Assembly: GCF_002224485.1 (NCBI RefSeq)
Contig: NZ_CP022463.1
Location: 2,896,205 to 2,960,204, forward strand
Origin: Sinomonas sp. R1AF57
Lineage (GTDB): Bacteria > Actinomycetota > Actinomycetes > Actinomycetales > Micrococcaceae
Length of the DNA stretch: 64,000 nucleotides
Direction: 5' to 3'
Each line of letters begins with the position of its first letter. Positions within the stretch are counted from its first letter, which is position 1. Below, in pieces: positions 48,881 through 58,368 of this stretch. The notes beneath the pieces are model-generated. The model was given only the letters and a program-made list of their open reading frames with translations, was not told where the DNA came from and did no database searches. A program made the translations under genes and the position numbers.

Positions 48881-49786
48881 TCAGCGCGTCGGCTGCTCCT
48901 CGCGGCCTGCGCCAGCACCCCCGTCGAGGGGCTGGCCGCTGTCCTCGCCGAGGTCCCAGTCGTCACCGTCGTCGAGCTCCTCGAACTCGACCGCGGCGAG
49001 GATCTTCCCGTCGGCCACGTCGATCATGAACGCCTCGTCGCCTTCCTCGACCATCGCGTACTCGCCATGGTCGGTGGTGAAGCGCCAGGCGAGGGTCTTG
49101 ATGCCGTGGTGGAGGTAGTTCGGGTCGCCCATCGTGATGGCCACCAGCTCGTGGCCCGCCACGTCGCACAGCTCGCGGATCACGATCTCGAAGTCGGGAA
49201 GGTCCTCCAGGTCGTCCTGGGCCGCCGCGCGGCGCTCCTCGAGGTCCTCGATGAGGCCCACCCGGCGCGCGATCTCGTCCTCGATCGCGTCGTCGTCCAG
49301 GACGAGGAGGCCCTCCTGGCCCCGCAGCCACGCGGCATTGAGCGCCACGATGTCCTCATCCTCGAGGACCTTCTCGAACCGGTCGTCGAGCTCCTCAAGG
49401 GACCGCACGGCGTCGGAGGCGTCGTCGTCGCCGTCCAGGTACGCCTCGGCGTCCTCCTCCGAGAGGGCCTCGAAGGCGGCCGTGAACGCCTCGAAGAGCT
49501 CGGCGTGCCGGGCGGCGCCCATCTCGCGCAGGCCGTCGCGGACCAGGCCGTCGACTCCGCGGCGGTCGCCCGAGCTGAAGATGTACTGGGCGAAGCCACC
49601 GTCGAGCAGCTGGGTCAGGTAGAAGTCGACATAGTAGCTGCGCAGAGCGGTGGTGGCGATCTCCCGCTCGTCGAGCAGCTCCTCGTACATGGCATTGACG
49701 ACGTCGACGTTGGCGTCCACGACGGCTTCGTCTCCGGCCTGGATGGCCTCGGCCGGGAGGACGACGGGGTGCTGGCTGGCGCTCAT
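48881..49786 (-). CDS. DMP19/DUF4375-like acidic protein
   Basis: The 301-residue, strongly acidic protein has an N-terminal helical region (about 25-150) that resembles DMP19 (DUF4375), with YYVDFYLTQLLDGGFAQYIF. A second domain (about 195-290) has GDPNYLHHGIKTLAWRF. The tail is Asp/Glu-rich. It has no signal peptide. DMP19-type proteins are DNA mimics in some bacteria; whether this one behaves so is unknown. I chose the ATG at 49786, which has a GAGGAG site; an upstream in-frame GTG lacks one. Confidence 0.75.
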   Translation of the reverse strand: MSASQHPVVLPAEAIQAGDEAVVDANVDVVNAMYEELLDEREIATTALRSYYVDFYLTQLLDGGFAQYIFSSGDRRGVDGLVRDGLREMGAARHAELFEAFTAAFEALSEEDAEAYLDGDDDASDAVRSLEELDDRFEKVLEDEDIVALNAAWLRGQEGLLVLDDDAIEDEIARRVGLIEDLEERRAAAQDDLEDLPDFEIVIRELCDVAGHELVAITMGDPNYLHHGIKTLAWRFTTDHGEYAMVEEGDEAFMIDVADGKILAAVEFEELDDGDDWDLGEDSGQPLDGGAGAGREEQPTR

Positions 49787-49901
49787 GCGGGGCTCCTCGC
49801 TCTGACGGTCACTCACGCCTCGAACGTACGACGGCGCGCGGCGCAGGGACCGCACTGGAGCGGGATCTGCGGGTGAACGTTGGGCGAACCTTGGGCGAGG
49901 A

Positions 49902-50327
49902 CTACTTGTGGTGGGGCCGCCACAGGACGATCGCCTGGGACGGCGGCTGCGGGCGCTGCCCGCGGGCCAGGGTGACCACGTCGCCCGCGATGCCCGCGGC
50001 GAAGACCCGCCGCGGGTCGGGGCCGCGGCGCTGGGCGTCTGCGAGATCGGCCTGGAGTTCGGCGACGCGCGACTGGAGCGCGGCGACCTGGTTCTCGAGC
50101 TCGAGGATGCGCTTGATCCCCTCGAGGGACACGCCGTCCTTGGACAGGCGCTGCACCTCGCGGAGCATCTCGACGTCGCGCTGGGAGTACCGGCGCTGGC
50201 GGCCCGGCTGCCGCGACGGCGAGACGAGCCCCAGACGGTCGTACTGCCGGAGGGTCTGGGGGTGCATCTCGGCCAGCTCCGCCGCCACGGAGATCACGAA
50301 GATCGGCGCGTACGGGTCGATGGCCAT
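49902..50327 (-). CDS. hspR: HspR, MerR-family heat-shock repressor
   Basis: The 141-residue protein has the MerR winged helix (about 10-80, with MHPQTLRQYDRLGLVSPSR and GRQRRYSQRDVEML) and a coiled coil (about 85-110). HspR represses the dnaK and clpB operons with DnaK as corepressor by binding HAIR sites. Three such sites are visible in this window. It is the last gene of the dnaK-grpE-dnaJ-hspR operon, 3 nt after dnaJ, so it regulates its own expression. Confidence 0.95.
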   Translation of the reverse strand: MAIDPYAPIFVISVAAELAEMHPQTLRQYDRLGLVSPSRQPGRQRRYSQRDVEMLREVQRLSKDGVSLEGIKRILELENQVAALQSRVAELQADLADAQRRGPDPRRVFAAGIAGDVVTLARGQRPQPPSQAIVLWRPHHK

Positions 50328-50330
50328 GGC

Positions 50331-51308
50331 CTAGAGCCTCGCTTTCTCCGCAAGGTGGGCGCGCGGGTCGGACTGGCCGTTCTTGGCGGTCGCCTCAGCG
50401 AAGGCCCGCACGGCCTCCTCGGCTTCCTTCGAGAGGTTCTGGGGCACGACGACGTCGATGGTCACCAGCAGGTCGCCTGCGCCCTTGGAGGTCTTGACGC
50501 CCTTGCCCTTGAGGCGCAGCGTGCGCCCGGAGCTGGTCCCGGCGGGGACCTTCATCTTCACGGTCGGGCCGTCGACGGTGGGCACGTCGATCTGGGCACC
50601 CAGGACGGCCTCGTCGAACGTGACGGGGACGTGGATGCGCAGGTTGTCGCCCTCGCGGGCGAAGAAGGGGTGAGGCGTGACGTGGACGGTCACCATGAGG
50701 TCCCCGGCGCCGCCGGAACCCGGGGCGCCCTTGCCGCGGACGCGGACCTTCTGCCCGTCTCGGATGCCCGCGGGGATCCGGACGTCGATGACCTCGCCGC
50801 TGGGCTCGCGCAGGCCGATGGTGGTGCCGCGGATGGATCCGGCGAAGGAGATCGTCGTCGTCGCCTCACGGTCCGCGCCGCGCTGGGGCGGGGCCTGGAA
50901 GCCCCCTCCCCCGCCGAAGCCGCCGCCGAACAGGTCTGCGAACTCGGGCGGGATGTTGCCGGTCGAGAAGCCGCGCGAGTGCCGTCCGGTGCCGCCGCCG
51001 AAGAGGCCGCCGAAGAGGTCCTCGAACCCGGCCGACCCGGCGCCGCCGGCACCGCCTGGCGCGAAGCGCGCACCGCCCATCGCCCGGATGGCGTCGTACT
51101 GCTGGCGTTCTTCCGGATCGGAGAGGACGTGATGCGCCTCGGTGATGTCCTTGAACTTCTTCTCGGCCTCGAGGTCCCCGGCGTTGGTGTCCGGGTGGTA
51201 CTTCCGAGCGAGCTTGCGGTAGGCCTTCTTGATGTCCGCCGCGGAGGCGTCCTTGGGCACGCCCAGAATGGCGTAGAAGTCCTTGTCCACCCAGTCCTGA
51301 CTGGCCAA
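50331..51308 (-). CDS. dnaJ: DnaJ chaperone lacking the zinc-finger domain
   Basis: This cochaperone stimulates DnaK ATP hydrolysis. The 325-residue protein has a J domain (about 8-75, with the invariant HPD in YHPDTN) and a Gly/Phe-rich linker (about 80-140). It then goes straight into the C-terminal substrate domains without the four CxxCxGxG repeats, as in type II (CbpA-like) DnaJ. It is in the dnaK operon but is separated from grpE by 164 nt that contain repeat locus E. Confidence 0.94.
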   Translation of the reverse strand: MASQDWVDKDFYAILGVPKDASAADIKKAYRKLARKYHPDTNAGDLEAEKKFKDITEAHHVLSDPEERQQYDAIRAMGGARFAPGGAGGAGSAGFEDLFGGLFGGGTGRHSRGFSTGNIPPEFADLFGGGFGGGGGFQAPPQRGADREATTTISFAGSIRGTTIGLREPSGEVIDVRIPAGIRDGQKVRVRGKGAPGSGGAGDLMVTVHVTPHPFFAREGDNLRIHVPVTFDEAVLGAQIDVPTVDGPTVKMKVPAGTSSGRTLRLKGKGVKTSKGAGDLLVTIDVVVPQNLSKEAEEAVRAFAEATAKNGQSDPRAHLAEKARL

Positions 51309-51348
51309 GTTCGCTCCTTAGTTCGAGTAGTGCTTCAAGTTTCCTACG

Positions 51349-51450
51349 GTTTCGGGTACAGATGACTCCGCGAACCGCCCTTTCGGGTACGCGGACCGGA
51401 TGGCCCGCGTACCCGAAAGGGCGTGGACGCGCATCATCTGTACCCGAAAC
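51349..51450. repeat. 31-nt phased repeat array, locus E (2 forward, 2 inverted), inside the dnaK operon
   Basis: (G/C)TTTCGGGTAC begins at 51349 and 51380; GTACCCGAAA(G/C) begins at 51409 and 51440. Spacings are 31 nt. The inner pair forms a perfect 19-bp stem (51376-51394 with 51405-51423) with a 10-nt loop. The outer pair can extend the fold. It lies between grpE and dnaJ in the same transcript. Confidence 0.86.
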
Positions 51451-51472
51451 GGGGGCGGGTCAGACCCGCGGC

Positions 51473-52159
51473 TCAGCCCTGCGGCGTCGCCACGATCACC
51501 TGGGCCGCCCGGAGGACCCGCGCCTTGGTGCGGTAGCCGGTGCGGAGCACCTGCTGGACCGTGTCGACGTCGATGCCCTCGCCCGGCTGCTGGATGAGCG
51601 CCTCGTGGACGTTCGGGTCGAACTCCACGCCGGCGGCGTCGATGCGCTCGAGGCCCTGGCTTGCGAGCACCGACTCGAGCTTCGCCGCGATGGAGGCGAA
51701 CGGCCCGTCGGTCAGGTCGCCGTGGGCGCGTGCGGCGTCGATGTCGTCCAGGACCGGCAGGAGGGAGTTGAGGACGCCCATGACGGCGACCTCGCCCGCC
51801 ACTGCCCGGTCGCGGTCCACGCGGCGCCGGTAGTTGACGTACTCCGCCTGGAGCCGGAGCAGGTCGTTGCGCAGCTCGGCGATGACGGCGTCGTGCGCGG
51901 CGACCTCCTCGCCGGCCGCTGCCTCGCTGAGGATCTGCTCCGCCTGGGCCAGCGCGTCGCCGGAGTCGTGGGCCTCGTCCACCGGACGGAGGTCCTCGTG
52001 GTCGGGGTGCTCCGCGGCGCCGTCCTGCTCGGGGTGCCGCGCCTGGCCGGTCACCGGGTCCACCTTCCGGTTGTCCCGGATGACCGGCTCAGGACGCTCG
52101 CCGGTCCCCTCGGAGTCGCGCGCGTGCTCGTGCTCGTTCTGGTTTCCGTGGGGGGCCAT
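51473..52159 (-). CDS. grpE: GrpE nucleotide exchange factor
   Basis: It releases ADP from DnaK. The 228-residue protein has a disordered charged N-terminus (1-70), a long helix with ELRNDLLRLQAEYVNYRRRVDRD (80-110 region, shown in part) and the C-terminal beta domain with VEFDPNVHEALIQ. It is 2 nt after dnaK. Its stop is followed by repeat locus E before dnaJ. Confidence 0.95.
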   Translation of the reverse strand: MAPHGNQNEHEHARDSEGTGERPEPVIRDNRKVDPVTGQARHPEQDGAAEHPDHEDLRPVDEAHDSGDALAQAEQILSEAAAGEEVAAHDAVIAELRNDLLRLQAEYVNYRRRVDRDRAVAGEVAVMGVLNSLLPVLDDIDAARAHGDLTDGPFASIAAKLESVLASQGLERIDAAGVEFDPNVHEALIQQPGEGIDVDTVQQVLRTGYRTKARVLRAAQVIVATPQG

Positions 52160-52161
52160 GG

Positions 52162-54117
<1,956 letters not shown>

Positions 54118-54133
54118 TCACGTGTCAAATGAA

Positions 54134-54154
54134 GTTGAGTCGACCAGACTCAAG
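54134..54154. promoter_or_regulatory. HAIR element 2 before dnaK
   Basis: GTTGAGT-N7-ACTCAAG differs from the HspR consensus at one base. Its centre is 52 nt from that of element 1, about five helical turns, so both can face the same side of DNA. Confidence 0.88.
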
Positions 54155-54205
54155 TCCGCGGTAGGCGTACGGGGCGGGGCGCCCGCGCACGACGCCGCCG
54201 CGCGG

Positions 54206-55630
54206 CTACCGCCGCCCGCTCACCTCGGTCCCGGCGTGGCGCGGGAGGAACGCGCTGTCCGCCACCGAGAGCAGCATGATCACGGCGATGGCGGCGAAGG
54301 CGACCCGGTACGGTGCCGCGGGGTCGGCGGCAGCCGCCCCCGCGACGTCGCCCATCGCCTGCGCGGCGAAGCGGATCAGCAGCGCGCCGACCGCGACCCC
54401 GAGCGCGTGGGCGAGCTGGACCAGGGTGTTCGAGATGGCGTTGGCGCTGGGCATCCGGTCCGGCGCCACGTCGGCGTACTGGACCGTCATGTAGGCCGAG
54501 AAGCCGATGGAGCGGAACACGCCCGAGGCCACGAGGACCGCGAACAGGAGGGCGTCGGGCCATGCGGGGGTCGCGAGGGCGCACAGGGCGAAGGTCACTG
54601 CGGACGCAGCGGCCGCCCCGACCAGCACGGGCTTGAAGCCTAGGCGGCGGATGAGCGGCGTCGTGGCCGGCTTGATCCCGATGTTCCCCACGAACACGGC
54701 CGCGACCATGAAGCCGGCCCGGACCGGGTCCCATCCGAACCCGTCCTGCAGCATGAGCGGGAGCATGAACGGGACGGAGGAGATCGTGAGCCGGTAGGCG
54801 AAGCCGCCGGTCTGCGTGGCCCTGAAGGTGCGCACTCCGAGGACCGAGAAGTCGAACAGGGGCGAGTCGGCGCGCCGCATCCACGCGACGGCCGCGGCCA
54901 GCGCCGCGATGCCCGCCGCGAGCGCGGCGCCGCCCCAGAGAAGCTCCCCCGCGTGCCCGAGCAGCTCGAGGCCGACGACGACGGCCGCGACGCCCGCCGT
55001 CGTGAACGCGAGGCCGGGCCAGTCGAGCCGGCGGGAGGGATCGCCGCCGCCCCGGGGGACGAGGCGCAGGGCGGCCACCAGTGCGGCAGCGCCGAGGGGG
55101 AGGTTGACGAGGAAGATCCAGTGCCACGAGAGGTACTGCGTCAGGGCGCCCCCGACCAGCGGCGCGAGGACCGGTGCGAGGAGGCCAGGCCACACGAGGA
55201 ACGCGGTGGCCTTGAGCAGCTCGTCCTTGGGCGTGCCGCGCAGCACCACGAGCGTCCCGACGGGGACCATCATGGCCCCGCCGAACCCCTGGACCGCGCG
55301 GAAGGCCGTGAGCGCCCCCAGCGTGGGGCTCAGGGCGCAGGCGAGGGAGGCGAGCGTGAAGACCGCGATCGCCGCGGAGAAGACGCGGCGGGGGCCGAAG
55401 CGCTCCGCGAGCCAGGCGCTGAATGGGATCCCCATCGCCACGGTGACAAGGTAGGAGGTCATCGCGACGTTCACGTCCGCCGGCGCGACCCCGAATTCGT
55501 TGCCGATGGCGGGCATCGCGGTCGCCAGCGCCGTTCCGTCGAGGAACTCCATGAAGAACGTGGCCGCGACGAGGAGGGCCAGTCGGGGGTTCCATGCGGT
55601 CGCAGGCGGGGCGGCGGGGGTCACCGTCAC
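54206..55630 (-). CDS. MFS drug transporter, DHA2/EmrB-like
   Basis: The 474-residue membrane protein has 14 likely transmembrane segments, the DHA2 pattern. LAERFGPRRVF is the loop 2-3 signature. The LDGTALATAMPAIGNEFG start, GGAMMVPVGTLV and WHWIFLVNLPLG motif are typical of EmrB/QacA proteins. It starts at a GTG. Such pumps export drugs or lipophilic cations with proton antiport; the substrate is unknown. No TetR or MarR regulator is adjacent in the window. Confidence 0.9.
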   Translation of the reverse strand: MTVTPAAPPATAWNPRLALLVAATFFMEFLDGTALATAMPAIGNEFGVAPADVNVAMTSYLVTVAMGIPFSAWLAERFGPRRVFSAAIAVFTLASLACALSPTLGALTAFRAVQGFGGAMMVPVGTLVVLRGTPKDELLKATAFLVWPGLLAPVLAPLVGGALTQYLSWHWIFLVNLPLGAAALVAALRLVPRGGGDPSRRLDWPGLAFTTAGVAAVVVGLELLGHAGELLWGGAALAAGIAALAAAVAWMRRADSPLFDFSVLGVRTFRATQTGGFAYRLTISSVPFMLPLMLQDGFGWDPVRAGFMVAAVFVGNIGIKPATTPLIRRLGFKPVLVGAAAASAVTFALCALATPAWPDALLFAVLVASGVFRSIGFSAYMTVQYADVAPDRMPSANAISNTLVQLAHALGVAVGALLIRFAAQAMGDVAGAAAADPAAPYRVAFAAIAVIMLLSVADSAFLPRHAGTEVSGRR

Positions 55631-55717
55631 AGCCTAGCGAGGCGCCTCACCGCCGGCCGGTGCCGTCCACGTTTCGGTCCGGCCGCCCGGGGCGCGGGTC
55701 GACGGGCTCCGCGCGGG

Positions 55718-56131
55718 TCAGTAGGCGGGGTAGAACGCGGCGCTGTTGAGGGCTTCGCTGCTGCCGGTGGTGAGGGCGAGCGCGATCACGCCGGCGGTGA
55801 AGAGCACGCTGATCGCGAGCCAGATGGCGCTGAACTTGACCAGGGTGCGGATCTCGGCGCGGCTCACGGAGGCCTTGTCCTCGCGCACCGCCTGGATCTG
55901 CTGCCCGATCCGGGCCAGCGGGCTCGGGTGGACCGGGAGGAGGGAGTTCGAGGCGCAGTCGATGGAGCCGTCGTGGAGGGTGGCGACCATGCGGTTCGCG
56001 CGGCGGTCCAGGCGCAGGCTCGAGATGTTGCTGCCGTGGCGGGCGAGGAGGATGTCCTCGCCGAGGTGCATGCGTCCGCCCCGGCGGCGGAGGCGGCGGG
56101 TGTGGTTGTTCGAACTCTCGACCAGGGACAT
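55718..56131 (-). CDS. Hypothetical C-terminal-anchored membrane protein
   Basis: I do not recognise this 137-residue protein. A basic N-terminus (SSNNHTRRLRRRGGRMHLGE) is followed by a strand-rich region around ANRMVATLHDGSIDCAS. A helix then leads into one transmembrane segment near residues 100-122 and a short tail ending FYPAY. GAGAGGAG-like bases precede the ATG. It is divergent from the methyltransferase gene. Confidence 0.6.
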   Translation of the reverse strand: MSLVESSNNHTRRLRRRGGRMHLGEDILLARHGSNISSLRLDRRANRMVATLHDGSIDCASNSLLPVHPSPLARIGQQIQAVREDKASVSRAEIRTLVKFSAIWLAISVLFTAGVIALALTTGSSEALNSAAFYPAY

Positions 56132-56274
56132 TCGGCGCTCCTCTCAGACGCGGGGGCACCGTTGCCCGAGCAGTCGTATATGATTCGCCTTCAACGGTAC
56201 CGGGAGGGCGAGTCCATCCCCCGCGAAAACCGGCCTTTCGTAGCGAACTTCACACCCTCTTGTAACGTGGTGCC

Positions 56275-57105
56275 ATGAGCGGCCCGGACAGCACCTCGCG
56301 CACCCCTGACGACGTCTACACCCACGGCCACCATGAGAGCGTCGTGAAGGCGCATGCCTCCCGCACCGCGGAGAACTCGGCAGCGTTCCTCATCCCGCAC
56401 CTCACGCCTGGGCTCAGGGTGCTCGACGTCGGGTGCGGGCCCGGGAGCATCACGTGCGACTTCGCGCTCCTCGTCGCCCCCGGCGAGGTGGTCGGGCTGG
56501 ACCGCTCCGAGGACATCGTCGCCCAGGCGAGGGCGCTCGCCGAGGAGCGCGGCGTTGGGAACACCTCCTTCACCGCGGGGAACGTGTACGACCTCGACCT
56601 GGAGGACGAGTCGTTCGACGTCGTCCACGCGCACCAGGTGCTCCAGCACCTCACGGACCCCGTCGCCGCGCTGCGTGAGATGCGGCGCGTGGCCAAGCCC
56701 GGCGGGATGGTCGCGGTGCGCGACGCCGACTTCCACGGGATGAGCTGGTACCCGGAGATCGAAGAACTCGACGAGTGGATGGAGCTGTACCAGCGGATCG
56801 CGCGGCGCAACGGCGCCGAGCCCGACGCCGGGCGGCGGCTCGTGAGCTGGATGCAGGAGGCGGGGTTCACCGACGTGGCACCGTCGAGCAGCAACTGGCT
56901 CTACGCGACGCCCCAGCAGCGGGCGTGGCAGGCACGCGTGTGGAGCGAGAGGGTGCTCCACTCGGCGTTCGCGGAGCAGGCCCTCGAGTACGGGTTCGCC
57001 GACCAGGCAGACCTCGAGCGCATCGCATCCGGCTGGCACCGCTGGGGCTCGTCCTCCGACGGCTGGTTCCTCATCCCCAATGGGGAGGTCGTCGCCCGAG
57101 CGTAG
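56275..57105 (+). CDS. Class I SAM-dependent methyltransferase
   Basis: The 276-residue protein has a Rossmann methyltransferase domain. Motif I is VLDVGCGPGSIT near residue 50. The acidic GLDRSEDIV, SFDVVHAHQVLQHL (motif IV-like) and a PGGMVAVRD strand follow in order. The C-terminal third (about 170-276) is helical with several Trp residues and may form the substrate pocket. Methyl acceptor unknown; no pathway neighbours help. Confidence 0.87.
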   Translation: MSGPDSTSRTPDDVYTHGHHESVVKAHASRTAENSAAFLIPHLTPGLRVLDVGCGPGSITCDFALLVAPGEVVGLDRSEDIVAQARALAEERGVGNTSFTAGNVYDLDLEDESFDVVHAHQVLQHLTDPVAALREMRRVAKPGGMVAVRDADFHGMSWYPEIEELDEWMELYQRIARRNGAEPDAGRRLVSWMQEAGFTDVAPSSSNWLYATPQQRAWQARVWSERVLHSAFAEQALEYGFADQADLERIASGWHRWGSSSDGWFLIPNGEVVARA

Positions 57106-57109
57106 CCCT

Positions 57110-57132
57110 CGCGCGGTCCGGACCACCGCGCG
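57110..57132 (+). terminator. Short hairpin after the methyltransferase gene
   Basis: CGCGCGGT (57110-57117) pairs with ACCGCGCG (57125-57132) across a 7-nt loop, 5 nt past the stop codon. Confidence 0.5.
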
Positions 57133-57151
57133 GCGGCCCTACGCTTGTAGG

Positions 57152-57772
57152 GTGCCGATTTCCCTCTGGGGCGCCCTCGTAGGCGCCTGCCTGCTGATCA
57201 GCTTCACGCCCGGTGCGGGTGCCATCAACACCATGAGCAACTCGCTCAATTCCGGGTTCCGCCGCTCCATCTGGGGCGTCCTCGGGCAGCAGGCGGCCCT
57301 CATCGTGCACCTGGCGATCGTGGCGGCCGGGCTCGGCGTCATCGTGGCCAGCTCGCCGCTGGCGTTCAACGTGATCCGGTACCTCGGGGCCGCGTACCTC
57401 GTGTACCTCGGCGTGCGGCAGTTCTTCAGCAGGCCCGACACCTCCCAGGAGGCGGCCGCCGCGCTCGCCAACGAGCCGGCATGGTCGATGTTCCAGCGCG
57501 GGCTCTGGGTCAACCTGCTCAATCCGAAGGCGATCGTCTTCTTCCTCGCGTTCATCCCCGGGTTCGTGCGGCCCGACCTCCCGATGTGGAGCCAGTACCT
57601 CGTCATCGGGATCACGATCGTGATCGTGGACATCCTGGTCATGTGGTTCTTCTTCGCGCTCGCGGCCAAGAGCTTCCAGCGGTTCACGCGGAGCGAGCAC
57701 GGCCAGACCGTCCTCAACCGCGTGTTCGGGGTCCTCTTCGTCGGCGTCGGCGCGCTCCTCGCGCTCGTGTGA
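57152..57772 (+). CDS. LysE/RhtB family amino-acid exporter
   Basis: The 206-residue membrane protein has about six hydrophobic segments and the family's early FTPGAGAINTMSNSLNSG motif near residue 17. A RYLGAAYLVYLGVRQF segment and the NLLNPKAIVFFLAFIPGF motif near 127 complete the pattern. It starts at a GTG at 57152, since membrane homology begins there. Family members export amino acids or related metabolites; the substrate is not evident. Confidence 0.88.
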   Translation: MPISLWGALVGACLLISFTPGAGAINTMSNSLNSGFRRSIWGVLGQQAALIVHLAIVAAGLGVIVASSPLAFNVIRYLGAAYLVYLGVRQFFSRPDTSQEAAAALANEPAWSMFQRGLWVNLLNPKAIVFFLAFIPGFVRPDLPMWSQYLVIGITIVIVDILVMWFFFALAAKSFQRFTRSEHGQTVLNRVFGVLFVGVGALLALV

Positions 57773-57830
57773 TGCCCAGCGCTGCGGCAGGATTCCGTCC
57801 GACCCCCTCGTCGACCCTATGCTTGGTGAC

Positions 57831-58364
57831 ATGAACCCGACGGCGAGCCCCTACCGGATCATCACGGTCTGCACCGGGAACATCTGCCGTTCTCCCATGG
57901 CCGAGTTCATGCTCACCGACGCCCTGCGCGCAGCAGGCCTCGGCGAGGTCGCCGTCGTCGACTCCGCGGGCACCACGAACTACGAGGTGGGGCGTCCCAT
58001 CGACCCCCGCGCGGCGCGCGTCCTCGACGGCCACGGCCTCCGCGCCGCCGTGCATGTCGCCCGGCAGTTCGAGCGCGCATGGTTCATCGAGCGCGAGCTC
58101 ATCCTCGCCCTCGACGTCGACCACTACGGCCACCTCCGCCAGAGCGCCCCGGCTGGCACCGAGGACAAGATCCGGATGCTCCGCGCGTTCGACCCCGAGG
58201 TGGCCCAACTCGACCACCTCGACCAGGGCATCGAAGACCCCTGGTTCGGGGACCAGAGCGACTTCGAGCTCACCTGGAAACTCATTGCGGCGGCCGTCCC
58301 GGGCATCGTCGCCCATGTGCGGGGCGAGCTCGCGTTCCGGGACCAGCAGCTCGCCGGCGCCTGA
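57831..58364 (+). CDS. Low-molecular-weight protein-tyrosine phosphatase
   Basis: The 177-residue protein has the P-loop CTGNICRS (C14 to R20), the CX5R motif, with catalytic Cys14. A general-acid aspartate lies in the IEDPWFGD segment near residue 142. It removes phosphate from tyrosine of protein partners; actinobacterial members act on wall or exopolysaccharide kinases or host proteins, none of which is adjacent here. An ATG 12 nt upstream is also possible. The kinase-PabB gene begins 4 nt after its stop. Confidence 0.92.
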   Translation: MNPTASPYRIITVCTGNICRSPMAEFMLTDALRAAGLGEVAVVDSAGTTNYEVGRPIDPRAARVLDGHGLRAAVHVARQFERAWFIERELILALDVDHYGHLRQSAPAGTEDKIRMLRAFDPEVAQLDHLDQGIEDPWFGDQSDFELTWKLIAAAVPGIVAHVRGELAFRDQQLAGA

Positions 58365-58368
58365 GCAC

